From Panax quinquefolius (Eukaryota > Streptophyta > Magnoliopsida > Apiales > Araliaceae), in NCBI GenBank assembly GCA_020205615.1, contig CM035168.1:129652795-129716794 (forward strand): a DNA stretch of 64,000 nucleotides, given 5' to 3'. Shown one piece after another: positions 11,408 to 22,299 of this stretch (the first letter of the stretch is position 1; the number at the start of each line of letters is the position of its first letter). Under the pieces are notes generated by a model that had not been told where the DNA came from, ran no database searches, and saw nothing but the letters and a program-made list of their open reading frames with translations. The translations under genes and the position numbers were made by a program.

Positions 11408-12394
11408 GCCTAAGATGGTTGTTATTTGACGAAATTAATTATTAGGATATCTTAATTTTTTTTATTCTTGTTATATACTACTATATTTTTAATTTGTCTG
11501 CGTAGGAATGATAATACGGATAAAAAGTAAAATAAATAAATGCGCATAAAAAGTAAAAGATTAAAATTATTAAATAAAACGCCAGAAGAAAAAAAAAAAA
11601 AATTGAAAATTTTCATTCCTATATAATAATGAAATTATATTTCAATCACAACTACAAAAATATAGTATATTTGATGGAATTGGAGGGATCCAAATCAAAA
11701 AATGAGCGTATATAGGGAGTAGTTTTTTTGTTGATTTTATATTTCAAAGGTTAAGATTTGCCTGTAACATCAATTTTTCTAAATTAGTTTTTAAATATTA
11801 GAAAACTACAGAAAGAATTAGTTTTCTTGTTGAAATCTTGATTTTTTAGCCATTTCTATCAGGATTTCTTAATTTATTTATTTATTTTGATCATTTGAAA
11901 ATGAGAATCAAATGCATCTTCTACCTTGGATTCGATATAATATTTATGGTAACATCTTTGTTAAGATTCAAATTGATGAATAGATATATCAAATAATGTG
12001 TGATTAATTGTGAAAATTAATAAATAAATTATATCTTCTAAGTTTTATAACTAAAAATTTGAAATATTATAAAATGAAAAGAGTATAAAAATAATTTAAT
12101 TTAAGTTAAAATTGAATCGCGAACAAAACTCCTTGTTATGATCCCGGTATAATTCTCTCAAGAGTTCTTCTATCTAGACATAAAAATTAGACATGAATGT
12201 ATTTGAACTTCACATATTTATATTTTTAGTATTCTTGTTGACGGATCAACCATTCAATTTAAAAAAATCCTCAAATTAATGTGCTGGACTTGACTTGTTC
12301 CATCACAATGAAATTATGAATTAAGCAACCAAGAGTGCAACGAGATCTAGTTCTTGTATCAAGATTTTACAAGGGAATCATCTTCCTCATAAAG

Positions 12395-12395
<1 letters not shown>
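11408..12395. other. AT-rich intergenic DNA
   Basis: No gene, RNA gene or clear repeat boundary seen. A-rich and T-rich runs are frequent and no long frame is present. Confidence 0.5.

Positions 12396-12438
<43 letters not shown>
12396..12438. repeat. (TA)n microsatellite, left part
   Basis: An uninterrupted TA run. The same repeat continues at 50898-50953 on the far side of element A, so A landed inside this microsatellite. The exact junction with the LTR (TATAAG against the expected TGTAAG) cannot be placed to the base. Confidence 0.85.
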
Positions 12439-12441
<3 letters not shown>

Positions 12442-14730
12442 ACCAACTTTTATAAATAAAGATGAATTTTCTATAAATATTATTTTTGAATATTATGGAA
12501 TAAATTTGATATAATGTTATAGTTGTGGGTAATATTTATAAATTTTGCAAAAGTAAGCAAGTTGTTATAAAATATTCGTTTGGTGGAAATATTCTTTTGT
12601 CGGGGAATATTAAATGCGACGGCTCAATCATTAATGGACCCATTAACGGAAGTATTATTCGTAGTTAAAAGCGACAAAATTATCTTTCTATAAAAATAAC
12701 GGCGGAGGTGTTCTGTTTAAAAAACTGATGAACTACCCATTAGTAAAAAGATACGATGTCTGGCGTAGTTGTATAATAAAGCACGATATTGATTATTGAT
12801 CTTTACGTGAGAAGTCACTCAACTATGCTCAATTATTGCTACTGATAATTGTTGCATCATGTCTCTTATATTATTGATTCAATTATTGTCACACAAGATA
12901 TCATCTCATATAATATGTTATAGTATTAAATCAATAATTGAGACGACAAGTTATAAATAATTAATAATTGTTGAAAGATTAAATATGTGTTGATTAAAAA
13001 TAAAATGATTTGTGGTAATATTTATTCAATCCTTGATGTATATAAAGAGTCTCATATGAGACGTTTGTGGTAAGTTTGATTATTTTATGGGGGCCCATAT
13101 GTCATCATCTAAGAGTCTCTTCACACGATAGTAATTACCTTCACAATAGTAATTACCTTTGTGAATAATAGTAATTACCTTCGTCAATAGTAATTACCTT
13201 TACCGACGTCGAACCACTTGTCGTTTCACATTACGAAAGCGCCGAACCACTTGTCGCTTTCAAATTACAAAAGCCAAACCACTTTTCTTTTCACATCACC
13301 ACCGCGTCGAGCCAGCCACTTGCTTTTCACATGGCGGTCTTAAGCTAGAAATCTTCTATAAATAGAGGCCTAGTGCTTCATTATTTTTCACGAAATTCAT
13401 TCAAGCTATAGAGAGAAAGTATAGAGAGAAGAGAAAGAAGAAGAGTATTTTGTTACTACACTATCAAGTATTCAATCTCCTACTAAAAGTAAGGGGTGTT
13501 ATTCTTTCTTATTCATGAAGAGAACTGTTGTTATTCCATTGCTTATTATTCTGTTGGAATAACCTGTATACGCGATTTACCCTATACTTGGTGACATTCT
13601 TCTATTATTCTGTTGGAACATTCTGTCTGTGTGTTTTACACCGGACCTGGTTCCGTCTTTATTATTATTCTTTGGAACATCCATGCATGCATGTGTTTTA
13701 CGGGGACCGGTTCCATTCTTTATTATTCTGTTGGAACATCCCGTGCATGTGTTTTACACCTGACTGGTTCCGCTTTATTATTATTACTTGGAATAACTTT
13801 TTCTGCAAGGCTCATCGCATGCATGGTGATTTCTTTTGTTATTCCATTTTTTTATACCCAAATTAGTTAAAACTTTGACTTATACTCCATGAAATTAGTG
13901 GAATATCCTTGATATTTGCGCTTCATCCAATATCCTTTCATGGAAATATTCTTCTCGATTTCTTGAATTTTACTCTATAAAGCGAGATCGTGTTGACATT
14001 TGGATGTTATTGGTTCCTAGATAAATTAATTCTTGAACTTGTTTTATTGAATTCTTATATCATTGTCATCATCCTCATGTTTATATTATGTTGAAAGTCA
14101 TCTCGTGGCATTTTGTAGTGCGTAGATGGACTTGGTATGATTATGACCGAGACTATTCGGTGTAATCATGACCGTAATGTTACAAATGATGTGGTAAAAA
14201 TCTTGATGGTAGTAGTGCATTGATGGGCCGATTGTTGGCATGATCATGACCATTAATGAATACACAAATATTCTTGGCCCGTAGTGCATGAATAATTGTG
14301 GTTAAATGATACTTAAAGAATATCCTTGGTAGTAGTGGGGGTGATTCGATGATGTGGAATATTTATTAAAGTTGAGTCTCAAATTATAACGTTGATGAAA
14401 AAACCTTTTAAATCATAAAAGATAATAGATTTTATTTTCTACTTAACTCTTTTAATGGATTGCTTTGGTTCCGTAGAAGTTAAACTTGATGTTCATTATA
14501 TTTTATCAGTTTAACACTGTTGTAGGCTAATAATAATTTATTCTGCATTATCTTAGTCATAATATTTCTTACTGAGCTAGTTGAGCTCACCCTTTTTTCT
14601 TTCACCGTTTCTCTTGTGAAATGAGAATATAGCTAGGACGAGTTGGGGAACGGAGTAATGGTCCAGAGGATAGCATTAGTAGTCCTCACTATTCTGTGAA
14701 ATAGTGTGATAATAATTGTAATGAGGACTC
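12436..14730 (+). repeat. Element A 5' LTR, first segment
   Basis: Matches 48430-50738 of the 3' LTR. TATAAATAGAGG at 13357-13368 is the likely core promoter, followed by GA-rich repeats (AGAGAGAAAG, 13410-13440). 13125-13205 has a tandem AATAGTAATTACCTTYR motif. 13530-13800 holds about four units of roughly 65 bp, each with a GGAACATCC-like and a GGTTCCG-like core. Frames at 13528-13870 come from this minisatellite and are not genes. The segment ends at GAGGACTC where B begins. Confidence 0.85.
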
Positions 14731-17119
14731 TGTGAGACCCCAGATTTTATCAATAAAGATTTAAATTTTGTCGAAATAATTTTTAATATTATGGTGTGAA
14801 TTTGAGATAATATTATAGTTGTGGGTAGTATTTATAAATTTTGCAAAGTATGCAAGTGGTTATATTATATTCGATTGGTGGGGAATATTCGGTTTAGCGG
14901 GAATATTCGTATAACGACTCAATCATTGGTGGACCCATAATGTAATTAATGTCGGATTGAGAAAACGACAAAAATATTTTATTGAAATAACGACGGAAGT
15001 TTTACCGTTGATCTTGTTGAACTACTCGGTAGTAAAAGTACAAGATGTCGTGTGGTTGCATAAGTAGCACACCAGTATTGATTATTGATGCTTATGTGAG
15101 AAGTCACTCGGTTTGATTCCATTATTATCGATTAATAATATGAATTATTATAATGATAATGACGTTTTGTTTTATTCAGATTATTAACGTAATAAAATGT
15201 AAACATCTTTTATATAAAATAGAATACTTTATTAAAGTTATTCTATAAATAGAATATATTATATTTTATTATGCATAGTGTTGCATAGTGTTTTTGCGTA
15301 GTATTGCATAGTGTTTGCATAGTAAAATATTTTTATATAAATAGAATATATTATATTTTATTTAAAAGATTTTTCTTTAAATATGGACCGTCGATTAAAG
15401 TAAATCAATCTGACCGCTCATGGATTAGTTCTTATGCATTCCATTTCCTATAAATAGAAGCTCATTCATTCATTATTTTCTTACGAATTCATTAAAACTC
15501 TAGAGAGAAATTATAGAGAGAAGCTATAGAGAAAGTTATAGAAAGAAGAAGAGTATTACGCTACTTCACTACTTCTATATTCAGGTTCTTTTACTACGTA
15601 AGGGGTGTTATTCTTTCTTCTTGAAGAGAACTTCATTATTCCATTCATTATTATTCATTGGAATAACTCGTAAAAGTGGCATACCCTATACATAACTTTG
15701 TATACGCGGCGTACCCTATACTGGTGAAATCCTTATGTTATTCCATTGCTTATTATTACATTGGAATAACTTTTGTATCTGTGATTTCCCTATACTTGGT
15801 GACATTCTTCTATTATTATTACATTGGAACATCATGTACGTATGTTTTTTACACCGACCGGTTCCGCTTTTATTATACATTGGAACATCCTCATCACATG
15901 TTTTTCACCGGACTCGTTCCGCCTTTTTATCATTCTTTTGGAATATCCTATCATGTGTTTTTACACCGATCCAGTTCCATCTTTATTATTCTCGTTGGAA
16001 CATCCCGCTTGTGAATTTCACCGACCGTTCCGTTATTATTATTATTTGGAATAACTTTGTCTGTGCATCTGAAGTACCGCATGCATGGTGATTTCTTTTG
16101 TTATTCCATTCTTTATTATACCCAATTGGTTAAAACTTTGACTTATACTCCATGAAATTAGTAAAATATCCTTGATATTTACGTTTCATCCAAATCTTTT
16201 CACGGAAATATTCTTCCGATCATTCTTGAATTTTACTCTACAAAACAAGATCTTGTTGACAATTTGGGCGTTACTTAATTCTGGATAAAATAATTCTTGA
16301 ACTTGTTTTATTGAATTATTATGTCATTGTCATCATCCTCATGTTATATTATGTTATCTTTGGCTTACGTGCATAGATAACTTAGTATGATTATGACCGA
16401 GGATCATTCTGGTAGATAATCATGACTTGATATAAATGATGTGACAAAAAGTCCTCGATGCTCAGTAATGCAAAGATGGATAGTTTTGGTATGATTATGA
16501 CCGGGGTGATTCGGATAGTCATGACCATTGATAACTTGATGAAAATCCTTGGCCGTGGTACGTGGGATGATTAGATGTGGTGGTTTATTTATTAAGTCGA
16601 GTTTCAAATGATAAAAATTGATGAAAACTTTTTAAAACCTAAAAGATAGTAGACTTTATTCTCTACTTGACTCTTTTTTAATGGATTGCTTATTCCGCTT
16701 GCAGCTTAAACCGGTTGTCTATTGTATTTTATCGGTTTAACACTGCTTTTGAAGGCTAATGATAATTTATTCGCATTATCTTAGTCAAAATATTTCTTCT
16801 TGGGCTAGTTGAGCTCACCTTTTTCTTCACCGTTCTCTTCGTGAAATGAGAACATAATTTTGACGAAGTCGGGGAACGGAGTAATGGTCCGGAGGATAGC
16901 ATTAGTAGTCCTCACTATTCGTGAAATAGTGTGATAATAGTTGTAATGAGGACTCCTTTTGAGTTTGTATAAAATCTAGTAGATAATATTTGTATTCAAA
17001 CTCACGCTTTATGTCGTATTATACATGACAATTATATTAGTAAGTTGTATTTGAATTTATGTACCATGTAAGTGGCGACCCAGATGGGTGACGATATACC
17101 TAATTTTGGGGGCGTCACA
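14731..17119 (+). repeat. Element B 5' LTR
   Basis: Starts TGTGAGACCCCAG and ends GCGTCACA. TATAAATAG is at 15449-15457. 15285-15330 carries GCATAGTGTT repeats. 15790-16040 has the roughly 65-bp units with GGAACATC and GGTTCCG cores that generate spurious frames at 15676-16091. 16380-16560 holds the motif TATGATTATGACCG shared with the LTRs of A and E. Confidence 0.83.
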
Positions 17120-17299
17120 ACAGGTATCGAGCTTAGGATATGATCCTGCTAAGATCTAGATAAGAACTAGGAGGGAGAGACGGAAATTCCTTCGCTAGTA
17201 TGACCTACCCAAGTTTATTTGTTATTTAATTGGTCGGTCAGAGTATAGGGATAATATGTTGCATGTCAAATAACCCTTGTTTTGTGACAGTGTTTGAGA
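17120..17299 (+). other. Element B primer site and leader
   Basis: ACAGGTATCGAGCTTAGG directly after the LTR is the tRNA-Met primer site, expected to read TGGTATCAGAGC. The difference is of the CAG-to-CGA type discussed in the findings. The rest is untranslated leader. Confidence 0.65.
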
Positions 17300-17407
17300 A
17301 TGATATCTGAAAATGCTGAGATAAGCAATGAAGCACATGAGAGTGTTGATTCAGCTCAAACAAAAGGTAACGACCAACAATACGATAATAATCATACTGG
17401 TGGCAAC
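17300..17407 (+). pseudogene. Element B gag, N-terminal fragment
   Basis: MISENAEISNEAHESVDSAQ followed by a Gln/Asn-rich stretch aligns with the gag start of element A at 43791 (MTSENVENSDGAQ). It is cut after HTGGN by block D at 17408. Beyond D the sequence resumes not here but near the end of gag, so the middle of gag is deleted. Confidence 0.7.
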
Positions 17408-20400
17408 TGTGACGCTCCCAAAATAGGTCCATTCCATCCAACCCATTCTGAGTCGCCAAAAATATGGTACGAAAAACAACTACAACTTTATTACAATAAT
17501 TGTCGTGCAAAATACAACAACATATATGCTGTGAGTTTGGATACAAATATATACTAACTGTAGCGCGTCACAATGACACCTTACATAAAGGTATAGTCAA
17601 AAACTGTTTTAGAAATTAGAATATTTGGGAAGTGCTCAAGGAAACCTTCGTATACGGGAGGCCATGCTTTTAGGTTATGGTAGATATCATATGGCCACAA
17701 ATTATCCTTGGTTGACCTAATAGCCCCCAAAGAAAAAACGAAAGATTACTATCATATTCTTCCCAATGGTGAGTCTTCTCTTGACATATCATTATCTCCA
17801 CTCTCTCTAATTGGGTATTATACTCCAAACAAACACCAAGATTATATAGGTAGTGCTTGTAAATATACTCGGCAGAAGTGGATGAAACACAACCATGTTT
17901 TATGATAACACGAGTTTGTATGTCATTAGACATCTTGTATGATAGTGACAAAACACCCTTCCAAAGTTGGGTTCGCTTTCACCCTATTTAATTCACCAAA
18001 ATAACTATTAAATTATGTATAAAATACAACACACTAAAGTCCTCAATAAAATTATTTCCATACTCTTTAAGGAGAACCTCAACAACTATATACCACCGTT
18101 CTATTCCTTGTTATCCCCGCTTTCAACCCAAATACACTCTTATTACACGAAAGGAATTGTGAAACAAAAGGGTGAGCACAACTAGCTCGAAAAGAATATT
18201 ATAACTAAAGATACATAAATTATCAATAGTCTTCATCAATAATAAATCGAGAGATTTAGAACATATGGTAGATGATAAAACTTTTCAACCATAGTTAAAT
18301 GAACGAGCAATCCATTAAAAGAGTCAAATAGACTATAAAGTCTATTGTCTTCTCCACGTTAAAAGTCCACCAACAATATTTTATCCTCAGTAACATCAAT
18401 CAACAGTTCCTTTCCACAATCATATGAATAACTCATAATCATAATTGTGATTCTAAATTCCTCTTCTCATCCGGGATGAAGATAATTTTCATCACTTTGC
18501 CTTTACCGAAACATCAAATATCATGGTTATACCAAATCACGCCTCTGCTCATAATCATACTAATAAATTCATCTTTGTACCACGGCCAAAGATATTCATC
18601 AACAGTTCATCTTTGCACTACATGCCAAAGATATTCAACAACAAGTCATCTTTGCACTACGAGCCAAAGATATTCAACAACAGGTCATCTTTGCACTACG
18701 GGCCAAAGATATTCAACAATAATTCATCTTTGCACTACAGGCTAAGATATTCATCAACAAGTCATCTTTGCACTACGAGCCAAAGATATTCATATATCAA
18801 AGAAATACATAATCATTTCAGAAATTATATAACAATAATTATAACCATGTTGATCAATTCACCTTTGCACTTAAGCTAAAAATATTCAATTGTAAATTCA
18901 ATGGTCATGATCATACCAGTCAACAATTCAACTTTTGCACTACTGGCCAAAGAGAACCTATGGTCACGATCATACCAATAATCTATCCATCTTTACACTC
19001 AAGTCAAAGAGAAATATCATCATTAGGGTTATAAGAATGTTATATAAAAATAATATAATCAAAACATGGTTTTAATTTCAAGAGTAAGATTCATAAATCA
19101 ACGATAATTTGGTCAGAGAAGAAACCAATTTGTTGTGAATAGTACCCGTGATTCGTCACATAGTCCCGTATATACGCATGCATAGTAACCTCGACACGAA
19201 AAAAGATAAAGTTTCATAATAAAATTCATATCCATATTTATAACACCTTAATCCAAATGTTATAAATCACTTAGAAATCTCATAATCTAATATTATTAAT
19301 ATTATAATAATATTTTAATCATTTCTTAAACTTATAAATAATTTAATTAAATTGTTTACACTTTACTAATTAAAGCATTTAATCATCATAAAATGCCAAA
19401 CTCATAAAATTTCATCACCAATAACCAAAACCCTCATCAAAAATCTGCATATACCTCATATATGATTCTCAAACCATAAAATCATATTTTCTAATTTTCT
19501 TACTTCACATAACATATTAAATTCATTTACTCATAACTAGAACATTTTCATGAAAAATACCAAATCAGTTCCAAAAATATTTCTTTTCTGGGATTTAGCA
19601 TAAAATAGTCCCATATTGAACATATATTTTTCTCGAAATTTTAAAAATTTATTTACTATTTTTCATATGGCCAAAACCACCGAATATTTAAACATTTATC
19701 ATAAATTGTACTTTTGTCCAAAAATTCTAAAATTAATACGGTATACTGATATTATATTGATGTACTCCCAATAAAAATTTCATCAATTTTGGAGTTAACT
19801 ACAAGGAGTTATAAGCGGTTACTTTTAAAATAGTCTTTTCTCATAAAATTCATAACTCCTAATCTATACATCCAAAAATCGCCATTTTTTTTTGACACAA
19901 TCTAAAAAAATCATCAAAATATCATTTCAAATTTTTCCAGAATTTTTGAAGGTTCAGAAAAACTTCGAAACTAAAAACATAATAACCCTTAAAATCCCTT
20001 ACCTTACCTCAAAAGAAGAAAGATCTTGAATGTCGAATATAACACTTGAATCGAACTTTACCAGTAGATAGCAATACTCAAAGTATACTCAAAATACTCA
20101 CAAGAATACGCCGATAATATAGAGAGAAAAAACTTGAGTTTACGGTGTGATTTTCAATTCTAACCCAAGCACCTATTTATAGGAAATTGTTTAGAACACC
20201 AAAGCAGAAAATTGAATATAATAATAATATTATTATCAAATTTCAAACCCACCTCTAGACATTTGAAATCAGCTGATTTTGCACATGTTTAATGAGGCCA
20301 CAAAATATAAAAAACGTTTTTATTAATAAAAATAAATAAAACTTCCAAAAATCAATTATTTCGGAACTTCAGAACTTCAATAATTCATAATAAATAGGCC

Positions 20401-21299
20401 TTTTATCAGAAAATTCGAATCTCGCGAGTTTTTATATGAAATTCAATTCTCTACAACTTTACAGAAGAAAGTTTTTCCAAATTCCAAACAGAAATTGACC
20501 GAAATCCACAAACGGACGATTTTACAAGCTATAATCAAATTTCAGTCAAGAAATGGGGTCCACCGACACATAAAACATGTTTTAAATATTTTTGGTAACA
20601 AAAATACTTCTCCTCCACATATACTCATATATCCCACATTCATTATAAAAATATCACCATTAATATATTATTAAAATAATATATTTAAATGAATTATTTT
20701 ATCAGAAAAAGATAAAATATTAATTTTCAACAATTGTCATTTTAAAATTTTTCTCCATCTATATCCACATAAAATCAATATTTTCCTCATCATATGAATC
20801 AATAATTAATTATCCACAAATAATATTACAAAATCACAATATTGACAACCAGTGCGGCCTCCTCGAGAAGAGGGGGCTTTCAATAAAATTTCTCCTTCTT
20901 GGCGCAATTAATTAGGTGACCAAACCTCTCTTTAAATGAACTTTCTAGACATTGCCAATAATGTTATCCAATAATATTATTCGGATAATATGAATTATTG
21001 CTTTGATAATAAAAAATACGTGTAATGACAATTATTGAAACAACAAAGAATATAAAATATCAACGTAGCAATTATTGAATCAATAAAATAAAATATTGAA
21101 CAGTAATTACTGTAACAATTATTGAGTAATGCCTTCTTACGAAAAAATTATCATGCTTCATGAATAGTACTCGTGAATAGTAACTCGTGAATAGTAACTC
21201 ATGAATAGTAACTCGTGAATAGTAACTCATGAATAGTAACTCATGAATAGTAATTATAAAAAATTGAATACTTTTATTTCATAAAATTCGGGTCTTACA
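17408..21299 (-). mobile_element. Block D: minus-strand solo LTR of a C-related gypsy family, in gag of B
   Basis: In plus orientation it starts TGTGACGCTCCC and ends GGGTCTTACA, the reverse complement of the LTR ends of C. There is no internal gene. Minus-strand TATAAATA is at 20174-20181. About 17558-18040 is an insert absent from the other LTRs (antisense frame 17670-17951 and plus frame 17708-17905, neither recognised). 18576-18790 has about six roughly 39-bp units around CTTTGCACTACGGGCCAAAG. 21165-21255 repeats GAATAGTAACTCRT. The flanks GCAAC and AAGAA do not match, consistent with loss of adjacent gag after insertion. Confidence 0.75.
18576..18790. repeat. LTR minisatellite in block D
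   Basis: About six head-to-tail units of roughly 39 bp built on CCAAAGATATTCAACAAC and CATCTTTGCACTAC. Two overlapping frames (18476-18745, 18523-18879) result from the repeat. It is related in reverse complement to the 57-bp units at 23574-24211. Confidence 0.8.
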
Positions 21300-22260
21300 A
21301 AGAATCGGCTATCGTAACAATGATAACCATTGTGGGGAAATTATCATGCTAAGAATGGTAACCACTTGGTGGTAATCATGGCAAAGATAATAGAAGTGGA
21401 AATTGCAAGAAGAGAAGGTAATTTAGCTCAATTTTGTTGTGCACCAAAGTCAAGTCTAGCTTGACTACGGTGGGACCAAAGGTGGATATGGACAAAACAA
21501 AGTCGTTGGTTTTAGGAAGTGCATTTTCATGACTTCTCAAAAAGCGAGTAAACCGAACGAAGTTAAGACGGGTTAGTTAATTATAAATCATAAGTCTATA
21601 CCTTATAAGATACCGGTTCTACCCATTATTTTATCTCTCTTGCTTGCGTTCAACGTTTAAATTTGACTCCGGAGAAGTTAGACTTTGACTTATTGGTTGA
21701 AACTTCGTTAGTAGGAGCCTTCGTTACCGCTACTATTTTTAAATCTTGTTTGATTCAAATAAACATTTTCACGTTACCTGTCGATCTTATCTTTTTGAAA
21801 ATACTTGCCTTTGAGGTAATTTTTGAAAACGATTGATTAACTACTCATTATTCTTTTTGTAAGGTTGTTAGCTTTCATATTCCTAACCAACCCGTTATAC
21901 TGAATTCAAAGTAACCAAATCCTAAAGTTAATCAACTTTGTTATATCAAGCCATAAGTAAAGAGCCCGATCCTTTCGTTGTTGACTTCCTTGTGTGGAAT
22001 GCACCGCCGGACTTTCTTCAGAGGCGACGTCATAATCAAAGATGGCAAGTTGATAGGTATCATTGTGAGGTCTTATCAGGGTTAAGGGATAGAAGTCACA
22101 GTTGGTATTAATGTGACGTACTATCCAAGTCTTGGACGAGAGATAATGCTTTTGAATGATATTTCTATCATTAATAAATTTCTTGGCGTATTCTTGAAGA
22201 CTTCCTAGCCTACCCTAGAACGTGAAATCGAATTTTGTATTGACCCAAAGATAAAAACCC
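21300..22260 (+). pseudogene. Element B gag C-terminus, zinc knuckle, protease and start of pol
   Basis: Aligns with 44620-45560 of element A. A zinc-knuckle remnant (FCCAPK) is near 21435-21455. The aspartic protease active-site region near 21600-21650 reads DTGSTHYFIS with a stop just ahead of it. The last part up to about 22260 matches the segment ahead of reverse transcriptase (EFCID region), then joins directly to a sequence resembling the end of RNase H (CTCAAATATTTCTTC, matching 46684 in A). Reverse transcriptase is deleted. A block at 21985-22140 has no counterpart in A but a match in C. Confidence 0.65.
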
Positions 22261-22299
22261 ATTTCTTAAACCCTCAAATATTTCTTCAACTAAAAGGAT

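Noticed and set aside
13528..13870. Long overlapping plus-strand frames, also at 15676-16091, 42042-42449 and 49492-49876
   Set aside because: They lie in LTR minisatellites, occur in two frames at once, and recur in each LTR. They are translations of repeats, not proteins.
17670..17951. Antisense 93-codon frame in block D as a gene
   Set aside because: No family recognised, no promoter or splice context, and a competing plus-strand frame overlaps it. Kept only as an unexplained insert.
18476..18879. Two overlapping frames with repeated LCTT and FNN motifs
   Set aside because: Products of the roughly 39-bp LTR repeat in block D.
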